Assembly: GCA_015501075.1 (NCBI GenBank)
Contig: JADNYJ010000014.1
Coordinates: 186,001-250,000, forward strand
Direction: 5' to 3'
Source: Gymnopilus junonius
Taxonomy: Eukaryota; Basidiomycota; Agaricomycetes; Agaricales; Galerinaceae
Length of the DNA stretch: 64,000 nt
A program made the position numbers and the translations under genes. This document shows positions 23,825 to 35,987 of this stretch, piece after piece. Under the pieces are notes generated by a model. The model did no database searches and was not told where the DNA came from. It was given only the letters and a program-made list of their open reading frames with translations. Within the stretch, counting starts at the first letter, position 1. Each line of letters starts with the position of its first letter.

Positions 23825-26800
23825 TTACCGTCTCTCACTGCTGAAACTTGATCGAGCACTGTAGTAAGTGCCAGAGTACATCGACTCCTCATCCGTCCCC
23901 TCCCTCTCATGGTCGCTCTCAACTGAGCCAAGGAGCCCAGTTCCAGCTAAACCCAAGCGCATGCGCATCCTCTGCTCAACGCTTGGCAAGATTGTTTCGT
24001 CCGTGCCCACGCTGCTTACGCTTGTCTCGGAGCTGGTCGTGGATGGGCGTGCGTTCTCCTTCGCAGACTTGGAGTTCGATCGACCTCCAACAATGGCAGA
24101 GGCGAGGGAAGGGAAGGATAAAGGAGGAGGAGCAGGGAAAGAGCTCGCCATGGGAGTTTCAAGAGGCGACATCAGGGGAGACGGAACCAGGGTGGATGTA
24201 GGAAAGGCAGCTATCGCTACTGTTGTTGTGGAAGCAGTACTGTTGGACGATATCGACGACGTGGAAGTTCGTCTGTTGACTCTTGGCCTTGAGAAAGACG
24301 CCGAGGGCTCCGAAGTCTGTAACCTGAGTGAGGGTTTGTTGGTCGGCAAAGCAGAGACACCATGATTAGTAGAAGAACTCAATGTTCTCCCCATGGTTCT
24401 TCCACCGTTATTAACACTGGATCCAAAAAGCCCACTTGCCAACACCCCAGATACCCCACTTCCACTGTTCATCCCAACAGCAGCAGCAGCCTCAGACATG
24501 CGCGCCTTTCCGCCAGCACAAGCAGCAAAAGTTGAGGGAGGGGCGAAGGGTGCGAAAGGCAGAGGACCCCTCATCCTGGTTGGAGTGGTTGGACTAGGGG
24601 TGGTGGGAGAGACAGGAGAAAGGGTCGTCATACTCGGCGCACTGAAACGAGGCATAGACGGCCGGGTAGTATGAGCTGAAGCAGCAGTTGCCGGGAGCGA
24701 CACTGAGGAAAATACTATCCGAGGAGTCGTAGGCTCAACGACCTTTTGTTCATCCTCCTTCTCAAAATCATCCCCATCCTCAACATTTTCATCACCCAAG
24801 TCCAGCTCAGATCGTAAGCCCTCAGAATCGTTCAAGAAGACCTCAACACTGGGCATCCTAAGCACTGCATTCTTCGGCGGGGGCTCGTCAACCTCCAAAA
24901 CCCCACAAGACTTTGCATGCTTCAAGTTCCTAGGCGGAGAAGGCATGCTTGCACGTGCATGCGAACGCGAACGCGGAACACTACTGAGCAGCATTTCATT
25001 GAACCTTGCCAAATCAGCAGAGAGCGCTTCGAGCTTGGCAAGATTGACTTTGGCATTTGATTTGACGCGTTCTTTGTGTTCCAAGATGGGGTCCTGATCA
25101 AGAGCATGTGCAGATTCTTCAGCAGCTTCAGTTTTCACCTGTTGTTCTTCGCGATAATCGTTCTCCTCGTGCATAGACGAATGGAGGCTGAATCTCTTCC
25201 TCGTCTCCTCCATCACAACATCCTCAATCCCACTTCCGCTTGACACAACCCGCGGCACGCAAAGCACGATCTCACCAACTCTCGGGTCGCTTGTGATGGA
25301 CGACCTTACCATACTCAGCCTCATATTGGTGACATCCGCATCCGCATCCAACCCTTCAGGATCATCTACATCCTCCACAGTGATAAGCAGATCCGCTGTA
25401 GAACCAGGGGTGGGCGAAGAGTGCCTTACACTCCCGTTCACGTTGGTGTGTGCGTTTCGATCCTGAACGATCGCATCACCTGCACCTCCAATCTTCTTCA
25501 CCCATTCCTCAGGTACCTGGCCAGGCAACGACAGTGTCCAATCCTCTTTTCCCCTTCGTCCACTACCACCGCCTGGCATAGTAGCAGCAGCAGACTCAGA
25601 CTTGCACCTTTCCCTCGACCAAGTTGAACTCGACAAGTCCGCTGAGTCGAGGAGGAACCCAGAAGGAGGTCGAGCAGCATAAGGAGGCAAGCTCGCCTTG
25701 TTCAGGCTCAATCCAGCCTTCCTTGTTCTCTGCTGTTGGGATTGCTGATGCTGCCGCTGCTTCTGCGTAGCAATAAAAGCGGGCGCAGGAGCAGCCGGTG
25801 CGACGGGCGTCGAATCAGGCGTAACACCAGACGCACACACATGCGTCGAAGCAGAACCCGAAGGCGCAGATGACTCCCCCGAGGTCCCAAGGCCTAGGGT
25901 CCACTCCAGTCCCTCCTTCCTCCTGTTCCTTACACCTCCACCCATCTGCTGTCGCCCAATCCCAATCTTGTCCTTAATCCCAGCATTTGCTCGAGTATTA
26001 GCAGCCAACAACGCCGCAGCCTCCTCCATCGAAATGCTCGTATCGCACGTCTCGGTGCTCGGACGCGGGAGGTGGCCCTGCAATCGCGAGAGGAGGTGAT
26101 GTTGTCGCTGGCGGCGGTATTGGAGGTCTTCTTCCGTTGCTTGGTCCTCAGAGAAGTATTCCGAAGTTGAAGAAGAAAATTCTTGGTTGGGGTCAGGGTC
26201 AGCGGTGGTCATTTGTCCTCCTTGTTGGTATAACTTTTGGAGCTCTAAAGAGGAAGACGAGGACGATAGGTATAGGATGTCCTTTGCTAATGAAGGGCGC
26301 CTTCCGGCCTCCTCTGGTGATGTGGGCGCAGAAGCAGAGGGAGAGGCATGGAGCGACGTCAATTCCGGGGTGGTCAGAACATTAACCCCAACAGAGGAAG
26401 GGTGATGATGCAAGGGCCATTCACAGGAAGCCGCGGGAAACAAAGGAGAGGATCCACGACGAACGGCGTGCAGCTCAGCCCGAGTGATAGACGGCGTAGG
26501 CGTCGAATGCTATGAAGAGCGAATAAGTAAGGATTAGCAAAATATTAACGGATGAAAATGATTAATCAAGAAACATACCCTCACTCGCTCCTTCCTGTCT
26601 TTTTCCTTCTCGTTCACCTCAGCCGGAGGCTGTGGCAAAGGCCCAGAAGGAGGCGGCGAAACAGGCCCAACAGAAGCCGCCAAAGTCTGCCTCGACCTTG
26701 TCCTGGTCAAACATACCCTGGGGGTGGGACTCGCAGCGCGCTGCAATTTTTTGGTAGGTGAGAAAGAACGATGCGTCCCGGTCCTTTTACTGTCACTTGT

Positions 26801-29064
26801 ACTGTAGCCTGAGGATGACGGGGAGACGGGTAACACGCCAGAGGGGCTAAACTGTGTACAGATAAGAAAAAAGATGGAGAAAAAGAAATCAGCATTCTAT
26901 CATCCGGGATAACAAACATTGATCAACGTGCATCAAGCACATATAAGCGCAGCAAAGAAAAAGTAGAAGTTACAAAAGAGATTCTCACCTTTTCTTTCTC
27001 ACTCTGCGAAAGCACCCGTTCAAAGCCAGGTGCAATATCCATATCCATACCCACATCTACACCAACAACACTGTCCTCACTCGACCTCATCGACCCGCTT
27101 CCAGTCGAAGTAGAACCCTGGCCTGAACCGCGCACAGAACCCCTACCCTCACCCTCAGCAATGACAACAACGCTGCTCGCCTCCGAAGCGATAAAGAACG
27201 GCGTGCAAGGCGTATCCGGACCCCGACTATCCACGCTGTCCCTGCTCGCCACGCTCGACGCAGAGGAGAATGAAGACACCGCACGCCTAGAACTGCGTGT
27301 GTGGGCGTGTACATTAGCATGAGCAGGCGCAGATGCGCGCCGAGGAGGCGGTGGGGAAGGGGAACGCGAAGGTGAAACAGGACGTGCAAGAGGCGGAGAA
27401 GGCAGAGGCGGGGGAATATTGGAGGGACGTTTACGCGATTTAGTCGAAGTCGATGAGGACGCTTGACCGCTGCTCCTCGTTCCACTCAACGTCCTCTTCC
27501 TCTCTCGACCTCTAGTAGAAACCTTCCTCGACCTCGGAGAGGCGGGCACTGGACCTCCTCCCACCCGCGACTGCGATGCGGAACCTTCAACTTCAGTTTC
27601 ACCGACGGCACTAAAAGGTATAGGCATCCTCAATTTCTGTTGCAGCCTCTCATGCTGGATGATCAGGGGCAAATACGGGGCATAGTCGCCGCCCGTCGAG
27701 GTAGATTGGGCATCCGACCTATCTTCCTCATGATCATAATTACGGTCACGGTTAAAGTCATGGTCAAAATAAGCCGAGTCGCGCGATAAACTATCATTCA
27801 CCTCCTGCTGAGGGAGGAAGAAAGACTCGGAAGAGCCTATCAAGGACCGCGGAGCGCTTTCGCAGGAATACAGAGAAGGCGAGGTATCGCCTTCCTCTCT
27901 TGGTTGTGGTTGGAATTGGGTTTTTGAGGCTGGAGGGGACTTGCTGCCTTTCGTGCGTCTCTTCTTGTCTTTTTTCCTCCTATTCTTTGTTTTTTCTGAG
28001 CCAACGGTATCATCCGAAGAAGCAGAGGTAAGCGAGGACGTGGAAGCAGCAGCTACGAACTCCCAATCCGCATCGGGACGAACAGGGGAGGTAGGCGATG
28101 ATGCGAAAGATACGCTCTGTGAATGGTGCAGAATCCTCTTCGGTGGAGGCAGAGTAGCCGTTTCATTGACATTCGAAGAAGAAGGAAAAGGAAAGAGCAG
28201 ACTCGTAGGCGAAGGGGAGGCGGAAGGACCGGGAGGATTCGGCCGCAGGTTATTCTTCGACAGCTGTCTCTTGAGTTTCGCGAAAAGCTTTAGGGGTCCT
28301 TGAGCTGCTTGTCCATGACCACCCGACGCCGTAGGTGACACCGGGGACGAGGGTGCAGTGGCCGAGCTGGAATGAACAGAGCCCGAGATGGAAATACGCG
28401 GAAGCAACTTTCCTGCAATACCCCTCCCAGAGGATGTCCCGGGCGCCTCCATTGCGTTTCTTTCCCAGCCGCTTTCGACCGAAGTGCCGCTGAGGCCAAG
28501 GCCAGGACGTAGTCCAGTAGAAGATGTCCTCCTTGCTTTTGAATTCGAATTCGTACTCCCGCTTCCACCACCACCGCCACTTAATGAAGATAAACAGTTC
28601 GCGCCCAAATTAACGGTGGACATAGTCGCAGCAACTAAAATAGCAGGTTCCGAAGGGGGAGACGCAAGAAGCATAGGAGTAGCACGAGCGCCGTTCAAGT
28701 TCTTGTACTTTTTCTGCTTTTCAAATTTATTGCGATTGAATTTGATGTTTTTCGGCTTGTGTGAAGGGGGAAAGGAACTAGAACCGGAGTTGAGGTTCGA
28801 TTTGGATAGATTATTTTGAGTGTGATTATGATTATTATAATTGGCGACAGGGGATGATGATGCTGCCGATGATATTGATGATGAATTGTTATTGGCGGAA
28901 GCAAATGGGAAATTCAAAGAAAACGAGCGTGCAAGAGAGCTTTCTCCTGGTTCAGGAAATGGTAATGAGGGTGATCGAATCGATGATGCGTTTGCAGGCG
29001 ATGCTGAGATGGATGGTATCAGTGATGACGTTGTTGTTGACGGTGAGAAACGCGTGTTGCTCAA
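23825..29064 (-). CDS. Large Ser-rich low-complexity protein, unknown function
   Basis: Three exons join in frame with canonical sites: 26989-29064, 26579-26851 and 23825-26509 (complement), giving 1,677 residues. The protein is dominated by Ser, Pro, Thr, Gly and Ala with many SP/TP dipeptides (for example SPSRSPSPPP), basic patches (KNIKFNRNKFEKQKKYKNLN near residue 110) and acidic patches. A short helical, coiled-coil-like segment (NLAKLEALSADLARFNEMLL) lies in the C-terminal third. No catalytic domain, signal peptide or membrane helix is visible. The many SP/TP sites suggest a phosphorylated, disordered scaffold or regulator (inference). The intact frame over 5 kb supports a real gene. 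Confidence 0.7.
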
Positions 29065-31118
29065 GTCGAATGCATTCCGCCTGGCGCGCGTAATAGGTGA
29101 TTCTGCTTCAAACTATGGGGGTATATAGAGAGTATCTTAAGCAAAGGAGAGACAAGGGCCAGACAAAGGAGCGAATAAAGGGATCAAATAGGCGGTGTCG
29201 CGTCGTGCACGTCGTGTCAAACTGTCCGAACCTGAACAGATTTACGGACGAATAAGAACAAGACCGTTCCGTTCTTGACTTGAGGAGTGAAAAGCGAAAG
29301 GGAAGAAAACAAAAAAGTCGCCTTCGTGGGCGGTAAGAAACTTCAACCAGGGTCGGTCGTGATGCCCGGCGACCGCAGCCCAACGCAAAATCCGTAATCA
29401 CGCAGATGCAGGGTCGATTGGAGCCGAAAAAGACAATCAAACAAAATGAGATAAAGACTTGCCTCGCCATTCAGATTCTCGACCAGGCCATTTCCAGCAT
29501 CCCTCTTGTTCTCGAACCGCGCGTGGATGTCATCATTGAGTGCAAGCGCACTAGAAACGAGCTCTGTGAACTCTGCAAGCGAAAAGGGCAGCATACTGAA
29601 CGAAAGAAATCAAAAAGAAAGAGAAGGAACAACCAGAGGCATGTTAACTTGTGAATTCATAAGAACCTTGCAGGAATCTGCCTGTCTGTGAACATCGACA
29701 ACTGCTTTGGCACTTTGCACGATCGGACTGGGAGGCGCTTCCACTTCCTTATTTAGCTCCGCCACGGCATCATTCACGCCGACCGGATGACGCGTGACGT
29801 TTAATTAAATTTCATTTTTTCAATCACGACAACGACACTTCTTCCTCGCCAATCCTCGCTTCGACTTCTGGTGCGAAAATTTAGCTTGCCTTTGATTTTC
29901 CTCGCAAATTCCGGACCAAGGCCGCGCTGAAAATTTCTTTCTCTTTCTCTTCTGCTCGATTTCAAAGTTCAAACGACCATCCCAATTGGCACAATCTGCT
30001 TCACGAAAAAGAAAAAGAAGAAACCAACGTTCGTCGCAGGAAACGCTCGCTAACGACAAGCGTCAACGCCTTGTATCACGAATCACGATGCGCCATCTGA
30101 CTGATCCAAATCAAAGCGTGGCTTGAGGTCTCCACATGAATCAGAACTCTCTGTCGACAACTTCATGCCATGTCAGGTCGCCTAGTCGCCTCCATTACGA
30201 TGTGAGAAGCGATACGCCACCCTAGCCGTGGAGTATCCTCGAGCATCGAGCCAATCTGGTTCTCTACCCTCACCTCCCTTGGGTTCTTTCTGAGATATTG
30301 TCCTATCACAAATGCAGCGCTCAGATCGTGGGTTAGTTATCCCAGGGCCCGGGGCAATAAACGACATCTCTCTCCATGCGACGTATACAGCCGACCTGCA
30401 ACGAAGTAACTGCTGTCCCTCCCTGTGTCCGATTCGGCTCTCCGGAAAGGCCAAATGGAAGCCTTTGGTTGCCTACCTACTATAAACACGATCAATAGCT
30501 CGAGCCTGGCGGTGCTGTCTCTTGGTCGCCTTGCATTCGGTTTCTTTCCTTCCCAATTTCACGTCGAACAAAATCCTTTGGTATTGAAAATGGGATAGGT
30601 GAGGATGTAAGCCGAATGAGTTAAGCGTCTATTCTCGAGCTCTCAGTGGAATTATCATGGACAAAAAGTTGCCTTTTTGACTAGTTGACTATTGGACTGT
30701 CTGACGGGTCTCAGGCCCAGCCGACACATGAAACATTGCAGATAAATTAGACCTCTATGACTGTAAACTCAGAAGTACAATTTACCTCTATATCTTGTTA
30801 AACATCATCCTAGTCGCAGTTCTTCCTCTGCATGACTGCTGACGCGTGTTTGGATCAGGAATTCAAGTTCTTGAACGGGGACCGAACGAAGCGGTTTTGA
30901 TGCTTATAAAAATATTCTTCACTGACTGAGTGTCTGCGTTGAAATTCTTGTATTTTTTTCTCTGTCAACTCTACATCTGGTGTAGGAATGGCTTGCGTTG
31001 CGCCGCAGCGCTTGGACGGACAAAAATTTTGGCATTCTGTGGCTCGAAGTCCAGGCTAACTTTGACCCCCGATTAATCATTGATTAAACTAGGGTAAGGT
31101 TGGCCTACAGATTAATAT
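29065..31118. other. Intergenic, no gene confidently recognised
   Basis: Upstream of the Ser-rich gene. A minus-strand stretch at about 29343-29720 could hold two small exons with GT..AG borders around a segment starting MLPFSLAEFTELVSSALALN, but I cannot place it in a family or find a confident start. The rest shows nothing. Confidence 0.4.
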
Positions 31119-32128
31119 TCAGCGAGGATTTCTGGGAGTGGCTTTCCACCAAGAAGTGTGACAAGGGTTGCAGGTTAACCGCCCCAAACCGCAATGGCCC
31201 AACCTCTCGACAAGTACGCTGTATACAGCACATCCATGACAGTTGTGAAACAGATTCCCTACGTACGGTTTGGACTGTATGTCCATGAGCACCTGTATTG
31301 GTAGATTCAAGTCGCTTTCTCGGCATGCCCTGCAGGCTATCGAGTATCTGTTCACCTGTCTCGAATAACTATTCTTTTCTTCATCAAATACCATTTTCCA
31401 CGTTTCGTAGAATAGCATCTAAATGTACTGCTCGATTACCCCAGCGCAAGTGATTAAGGAAGTACTACGCACCCATGGTACGAAAGCATAAGGTGGCAAA
31501 TGCTTCGCAATCTTGGACATGGACGCCGATCCACGCAATAGATAAAAAGCCGTTTCATCCGCAAGCTTCAAGTAATCATATTTAACTGCATATCCAAGGA
31601 TCTCGGGCCCATGTTGGGATATAAATCGCCTTCAAAAAGCCATAGCACAACCAATTGTAAAATCATCAGCATCTCTGAGTACATCTCATCCCAAACGAAC
31701 TCAACGCTCCCTGAACTGCAAAGTACATACGCCCATCGCCGAAAATACTTGCTATTTCTCAGCTGCCTCCGCAAGGGGCCCAGACATCGATATAGTTTAT
31801 CATCCAGAGCGGGCTGCTTCTTAGGGTAGATGAATGGAATAGAATTTCCAGGATATTGGAAGGCTCCGGTAACTGAGTTATCGCTTCGCTTCCATGTTTC
31901 CCAAAACCCTGAACCAGTTTCAGGAAGGCACCTGTATGCGTCTCCAAGCACTTCCTGTGTAGAGAACTGAATGTTATCCGCAGATTGAATGATCAAATCT
32001 GCATCGTCGGCGTTGACTAGTATATTGTGTATGTGGGTGAATAAGACTTTACGAGGCAAAAGACTGGGTAGCTTACATTCTGGATGAACAGATAATGCAG
32101 GATCACTGGTAGTAGAACCATCAGCCAT
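31119..32128 (-). pseudogene. BTB/POZ-domain gene, broken copy
   Basis: Same architecture as the intact gene at 32384-33373. The start is MADGSTTSDPALSVHPE, then after an intron ADDADLIIQSADNIQF, FIYPKKQPALDD, LADETAFYLLRG, and a C-terminal part with paired CxxC motifs (CRAC, CHGC) at 31119-31418. Matching the intact copy requires at least three frame changes between about 31970 and 31740, plus an in-frame TAG near 31752 (codons GAG AAA TAG CAA) where the intact copy has a Tyr codon. Several independent lesions make a true pseudogene likely. BTB domains dimerise and often bind CUL3 (family knowledge). Confidence 0.65.
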
Positions 32129-32215
32129 TATACAGATGGGCGCTTATTTGGGTAGATAAAGATCAGGATGCAAGGCGTTGCTCAGACTTTCTCTCACGCC
32201 GTCGCCCTTTATAGG
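32129..32215 (-). promoter_or_regulatory. Duplicated promoter of the broken BTB gene
   Basis: A block next to the start, containing on the plus strand GGGCGCTTATTTGGGTAGAT, AAAGATCAG, TTTCTCACGCCG and a TATA-like CCTTTATAGG, recurs upstream of the intact BTB gene at about 33396-33470. The duplication therefore carried the promoter. Confidence 0.45.
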
Positions 32216-32383
32216 CCTCATAGCAACCTCGTGGAGTTGAGCCCCGAACAAATGCTCTATGGCTTACATCGGCTGGACCGGCTGCCACCATCAAGAATGG
32301 CTCGCATTGAAAAATCTTCTGTTCACGCCCTTTAAAATTTACGAGAAAAATGAGTACTGGTACTTATGTAGGAAAACTAAAAA

Positions 32384-33373
32384 TCAAATAGAGGTTGTCA
32401 GAGAGGCCTTGTTGAATGGCTTACCCACCAAGAAATCAGACAAAGTCGGCATCTTACTGGCGAAACGACCACTTTTAAATTTCCATCCCCCGATAATAGA
32501 GCCATACAGGTCGCATCCTTTGCAAGCAAAGGAAGTATTACATGAATACTTCGCCGACTCGAAATTGATGATTGCCTGGATATATATATCCTTTCCTCTA
32601 CATGCATCACAAATTGAACGGTGTGCATTATTCGCTGAGCGACTTTCCCTTTCTTTGTCAAGTATTTCTTTCCAGGCTTCATAATATTTGATCTGAACAA
32701 TCTTTGGTTTCAACGTTCGGACAAATCCCAATGTAATTATAGGACCTACCCATGGTACAATGGCAATCGGCGGCAATTTCTCCACGATCGTAGATAAGGG
32801 TGTAAAGCCTCGCAGTAAATAAAGTGCTACTTCATCAGTAAGCAACGGGTAGTTGTGCCTGATAGCATGCGCATGAATGTCTGGCCCATACAAAGGTATG
32901 AAACGCCTGCAAGGTAAACATTAAGCAAAATAATTTTCTAGAATATGTGCGCATCTCACCGAAGTTGCAGTGCACACGCAAACATTGCTGAAAATACTTC
33001 ATACTTCTCAACTGCCTCGGAAAGTGGTCCCAGAATATCGTATGGGACGTCGACCAACGTCGGGTGCTTTTTAGGGTAAATGAACTGGAAAAGGATCTCG
33101 AGAACCCTAGCAGGTTCCGTCAACTGTGTGGTATCTCCTGCAGGGTTGGACTTCACTACGACGTCTCCTGGCCCTGGAAAGGCACCTGTGTTTGACTCCA
33201 GGTATTTTTTGTGAAGATGGAACTGGATATTGTCGGCAGATAGGATAACCAGATCTGCGTCGCTAGCATTGACTAAATGAAAAATTGAGGGATCAGGAAA
33301 TCACTTTGAGGTGATATCAGACGAGGAACACACAATCTGGATGGATGGTTTGTGCTGGATCAGTCATGATCAT
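32384..33373 (-). CDS. BTB/POZ-domain protein with C-terminal CxxC pairs
   Basis: Three exons (complement) join in frame: 33334-33373, 32960-33272 and 32384-32906, giving 291 residues. The BTB fold spans about residues 14-120: ASDADLVILSADNIQFHLHK, then TEPARVLEILFQFIYPKK and LGPLSEAVEKYEVFSAMFAC. A helical BACK-like extension follows (LLTDEVALYLLRG, PPIAIVPWVGP). The last third holds CDAC and CKGC, which could bind a metal (inference). This type is expanded in Agaricomycetes, with unknown substrates; a CUL3 adaptor or transcription role is possible. A second ATG two codons downstream could also serve as the start. The broken sister copy lies just downstream on the same strand. Confidence 0.75.
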
Positions 33374-33395
33374 CTCAGAATGTCAATGGAGGAAT

Positions 33396-33470
33396 GGGCG
33401 CTTATTCAGGTAGATAAAGATCAGAAGCAAGATTGTGCTTGAGCATTTCTCACACGGCATCAGCTTTTAT
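33396..33470 (-). promoter_or_regulatory. Duplicated promoter of the intact BTB gene
   Basis: Contains on the plus strand GGGCGCTTATTCAGGTAGAT, AAAGATCAG, TTTCTCACACGG and a TATA-like GCTTTTATAC, matching the block beside the broken copy in order and spacing. Confidence 0.45.
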
Positions 33471-33633
33471 ACTTCGCAGCAAGTTGAACTTACGTGGTCC
33501 GCTCCTCGAACCTACCTATATTCTGTTAATGGTGAAAGAAAAATTGCGAAACGATCTCACAATGGGACGTTAATTGGTTGCTTTCTTGCGTTAAGGTTCA
33601 AGAACCAAAATGTATGAGGGCGGCAAAAATTTA

Positions 33634-33732
33634 TTCCTCCTAGCCGACTTGAACGACTGACCTCGTCATTTCCTAATTGATGAATGGGGGCCCATATACT
33701 AGTGACGCGCTCTACCACTGAGCTAAGGAGGA
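33634..33732 (-). tRNA. tRNA-Thr(AGT), intron-containing, copy 2
   Basis: Same mature sequence as copy 1 in the D, anticodon and T arms, but the acceptor is TCCTCCT paired perfectly with AGGAGGA, a compensated change. The intron after CTAGTA is about 27 nt and unrelated in sequence to the others (it contains GGGCCCCC). The discriminator is A. Confidence 0.88.
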
Positions 33733-33882
33733 TACGCTGCTAGCGACACCCCAGTTTGGAACTCGGAGAGGCAAATGGGAGATCATTATTCAAAGTCACA
33801 ATCAAGAGACATCATAATTCTAAACATTCAGACTCAGAGCAGAAGGCTACAAGAAAAAATAAAAAGGACTCCAGTTCATACA

Positions 33883-33964
33883 TTCCCGCTAGCCGACTTG
33901 AACGACTGACCTCGTCATTTCGTACTGATACTAGTGACGCGCTCTACCACTGAGCTAAGAGGGA
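33883..33964 (-). tRNA. tRNA-Thr(AGT), intron-containing, copy 3
   Basis: Cloverleaf as in copies 1 and 2, with a short intron of about 10 nt after CTAGTA. The acceptor TCCCTCT pairs with AGCGGGA, leaving one T-C mismatch at the fifth pair. It lies about 150 bp from copy 2. The mismatch could mean weakened function or a sequencing error. Confidence 0.82.
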
Positions 33965-34500
33965 CATGTTTGTTTGGCTGCTATTATACAATTTGAGCCA
34001 TGTGAAGGTCTTCCCCTGTGCTTGTGGGCAGTGAATGGTTGCTAACTGCTAATCTTCTTGAACTGAACGTTGACGAGAAGCAATGCGCACTGATCCAAAA
34101 TCCGTAAATCTCTAGTTAGTATCTCCAATTCTTAGGTTGCAGGACTTTTATGGGGCGAAAAACTCCATGCGACTTCCACGTTCGCCGTTTCCAAAGCATA
34201 GATCGTTTCCGCTACAACTATTTGAATTCACGAGAGCATATATGGATTTAAAAGCAAAAGCGTATCGACCGGAAAAAGATATAATTAGAATGCCTAACGC
34301 TGTTCCGACGCTCTCTCGGCCCTTCGAGCTTGTCCTTTGTCCTTTGTCCTAGGGAATAAAGATGGTCTGCAATCATTAACATATTCTGAAATACAACAAA
34401 AATTTGCAGAACCCGACATGAGCTCGGCCCATTTGACAGAAATGAAATAGGTACTTGCTTATATAGATCGCCATACAACCGGCTTCGCCACTTTCTACTC
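33965..34500. other. Intergenic, no gene recognised
   Basis: Gap between tRNA copy 3 and the Nudix gene stop. Nothing supportable seen. Confidence 0.5.
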
Positions 34501-35539
34501 TCATCTGAGCTTCTCAAACATTGCCACTAGTGTGTCAAAGTTCCTGACTTGCCCAAGCGCATATCTCTCATAGACAGGCTGTTTCTTATATGCGATTTCA
34601 GCAGTTCGGATCTATTCTGACTGGTTAAACATTGGTATCAGAATAAAGAAAAAAGGATTCACCAAGACGTCGGCAGTTAACCCTGTTACTGGAGCTGTGC
34701 TAGTTTGGAAACGATGCAAGCGATATACCATGTTATCTAGCGCTTCGACAATGTAGTCCTGGTGGTTCTAAAATATAAGGTAGCTCGTTACCAATCGTCA
34801 TAATGGAGCAGCGGCAGGCCTGAGAGATGACTTACATGATATTGCAGCTCATATGGCCAATCCCTGCCTCCATGAGAAACTAAAATATCGTATTTGGGAG
34901 CAATGTTCGGCTCTACGAAACCCTGCAAAGGATGAGAGTAGATTAGATCGACCTCGCCATCTCGTGCTTTCAAGTGGTCGAGAACAGAGATGCCGGTGAG
35001 CAGTGCAACGACAGGAGTCACAACAAGGCCGTGAAATGGTTGGAGCTCCAGGATCCCTAGAGTGTGGATGTTCGGATGGCTCAATGGAAGAGCAACCTCT
35101 TCATTAGCTTCTCTGTACTTCGGCGATCAATGTCAGGACGTAAGTTATAACGTGGATTTATATAAATACTTACAGCTGTAGTAAAGATGTCTCCGTGATC
35201 GCCTTCTTCCATCTTTCCACCGGGCAAAGATGTCTGACCACCATGAGTCTTGAGGTTTTTTCCTCGTACTGTCGCAAGTACCCGAAGGTGGCGATCTCTT
35301 TCAAACAGAAGTACGAGGACCGAGGCTAATCTAGCAGAAGGCTTGATGCCAGTTCTGTGACAGGAGCAAGGTAAATTCCACGCTTCATGCCCGAGATGCA
35401 AATAAGAAACGAAGATGTACGAACAGATACGATATCCGTGACTCTTGCTCTTCTTTGCAGGCTTCAAAGAAATCAACCAAGTTCCTGACCCATGGCCTCG
35501 TCTCTTCAGAGAAGTTGGAAATAACTGATGTGGCTTCAA
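34501..35539 (-). CDS. Nudix hydrolase, probable coenzyme A diphosphatase; 5' exon unresolved
   Basis: Exons (complement) that join in phase are 35174-35354, 34836-35117, 34663-34767 and 34501-34611. The Nudix box is visible: HGGQTSLPGGKMEEGD then, across an intron, TTAYREANEEVAL, with the REAxEE catalytic glutamates. The LKTHGGQ.SLPGG run is the CoA-pyrophosphatase (NUDT7/8, Pcd1) signature, so the likely reaction is cleavage of CoA or its oxidised forms to 3',5'-ADP and phosphopantetheine, often in peroxisomes or mitochondria (family knowledge). The C-terminus LTADVLIRTAEIAY is typical of the fungal forms. The first exon is uncertain: an ATG at 35537-35539 is in frame, but an intron ending at 35355 implies a different upstream exon, perhaps reaching 35700. 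Confidence 0.8.
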
Positions 35540-35987
35540 AAGAGGAACATAAAGCCTGTGCTTGCATCTCTTGAATTACGAAGTGACAGAAGGGGTTCAG
35601 GTACCACTGCAACTCTTGGAACGCGTGTTTGGTGACTCTACCGGGGCCCACAGATACTGGTCACGTCTTGAACAAATGAGAGGAACATTCTAAGCATGAT
35701 GCGGAGAGGGCGGTGGAAGTAAGGTAAGAATCTGATAGATATCATGGAGATACAGAGGATCGCTGGCAGTGTGTTGTGTAGACCGTCAGCGCGTCATCAC
35801 CGTCGTCGTCAACGACTGCAAGTTTGGCTGACCTGTGCTTTGCCAAATACGTCTATTTATAAACGACGACAATTCAGTGACATCATCGAATCGAAAGTAT
35901 TTGAGGCTTTGTTCAGCTATTCACGCCCTCTGCTTCCTAAACCCCCATCTCTCAGAGCCTAAAAACCACTTACACGCAGAACATCAA
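35540..35987. other. Intergenic between divergent Nudix and caleosin genes
   Basis: Holds the unresolved Nudix 5' exon on the minus strand and the caleosin promoter on the plus strand. No other gene is seen. Confidence 0.45.

Noticed and set aside
29343..29720. Possible small two-exon minus-strand gene
   Set aside because: Splice-like borders exist and a start can be proposed, but there is no recognisable family and several equally good frames, so support is too weak.
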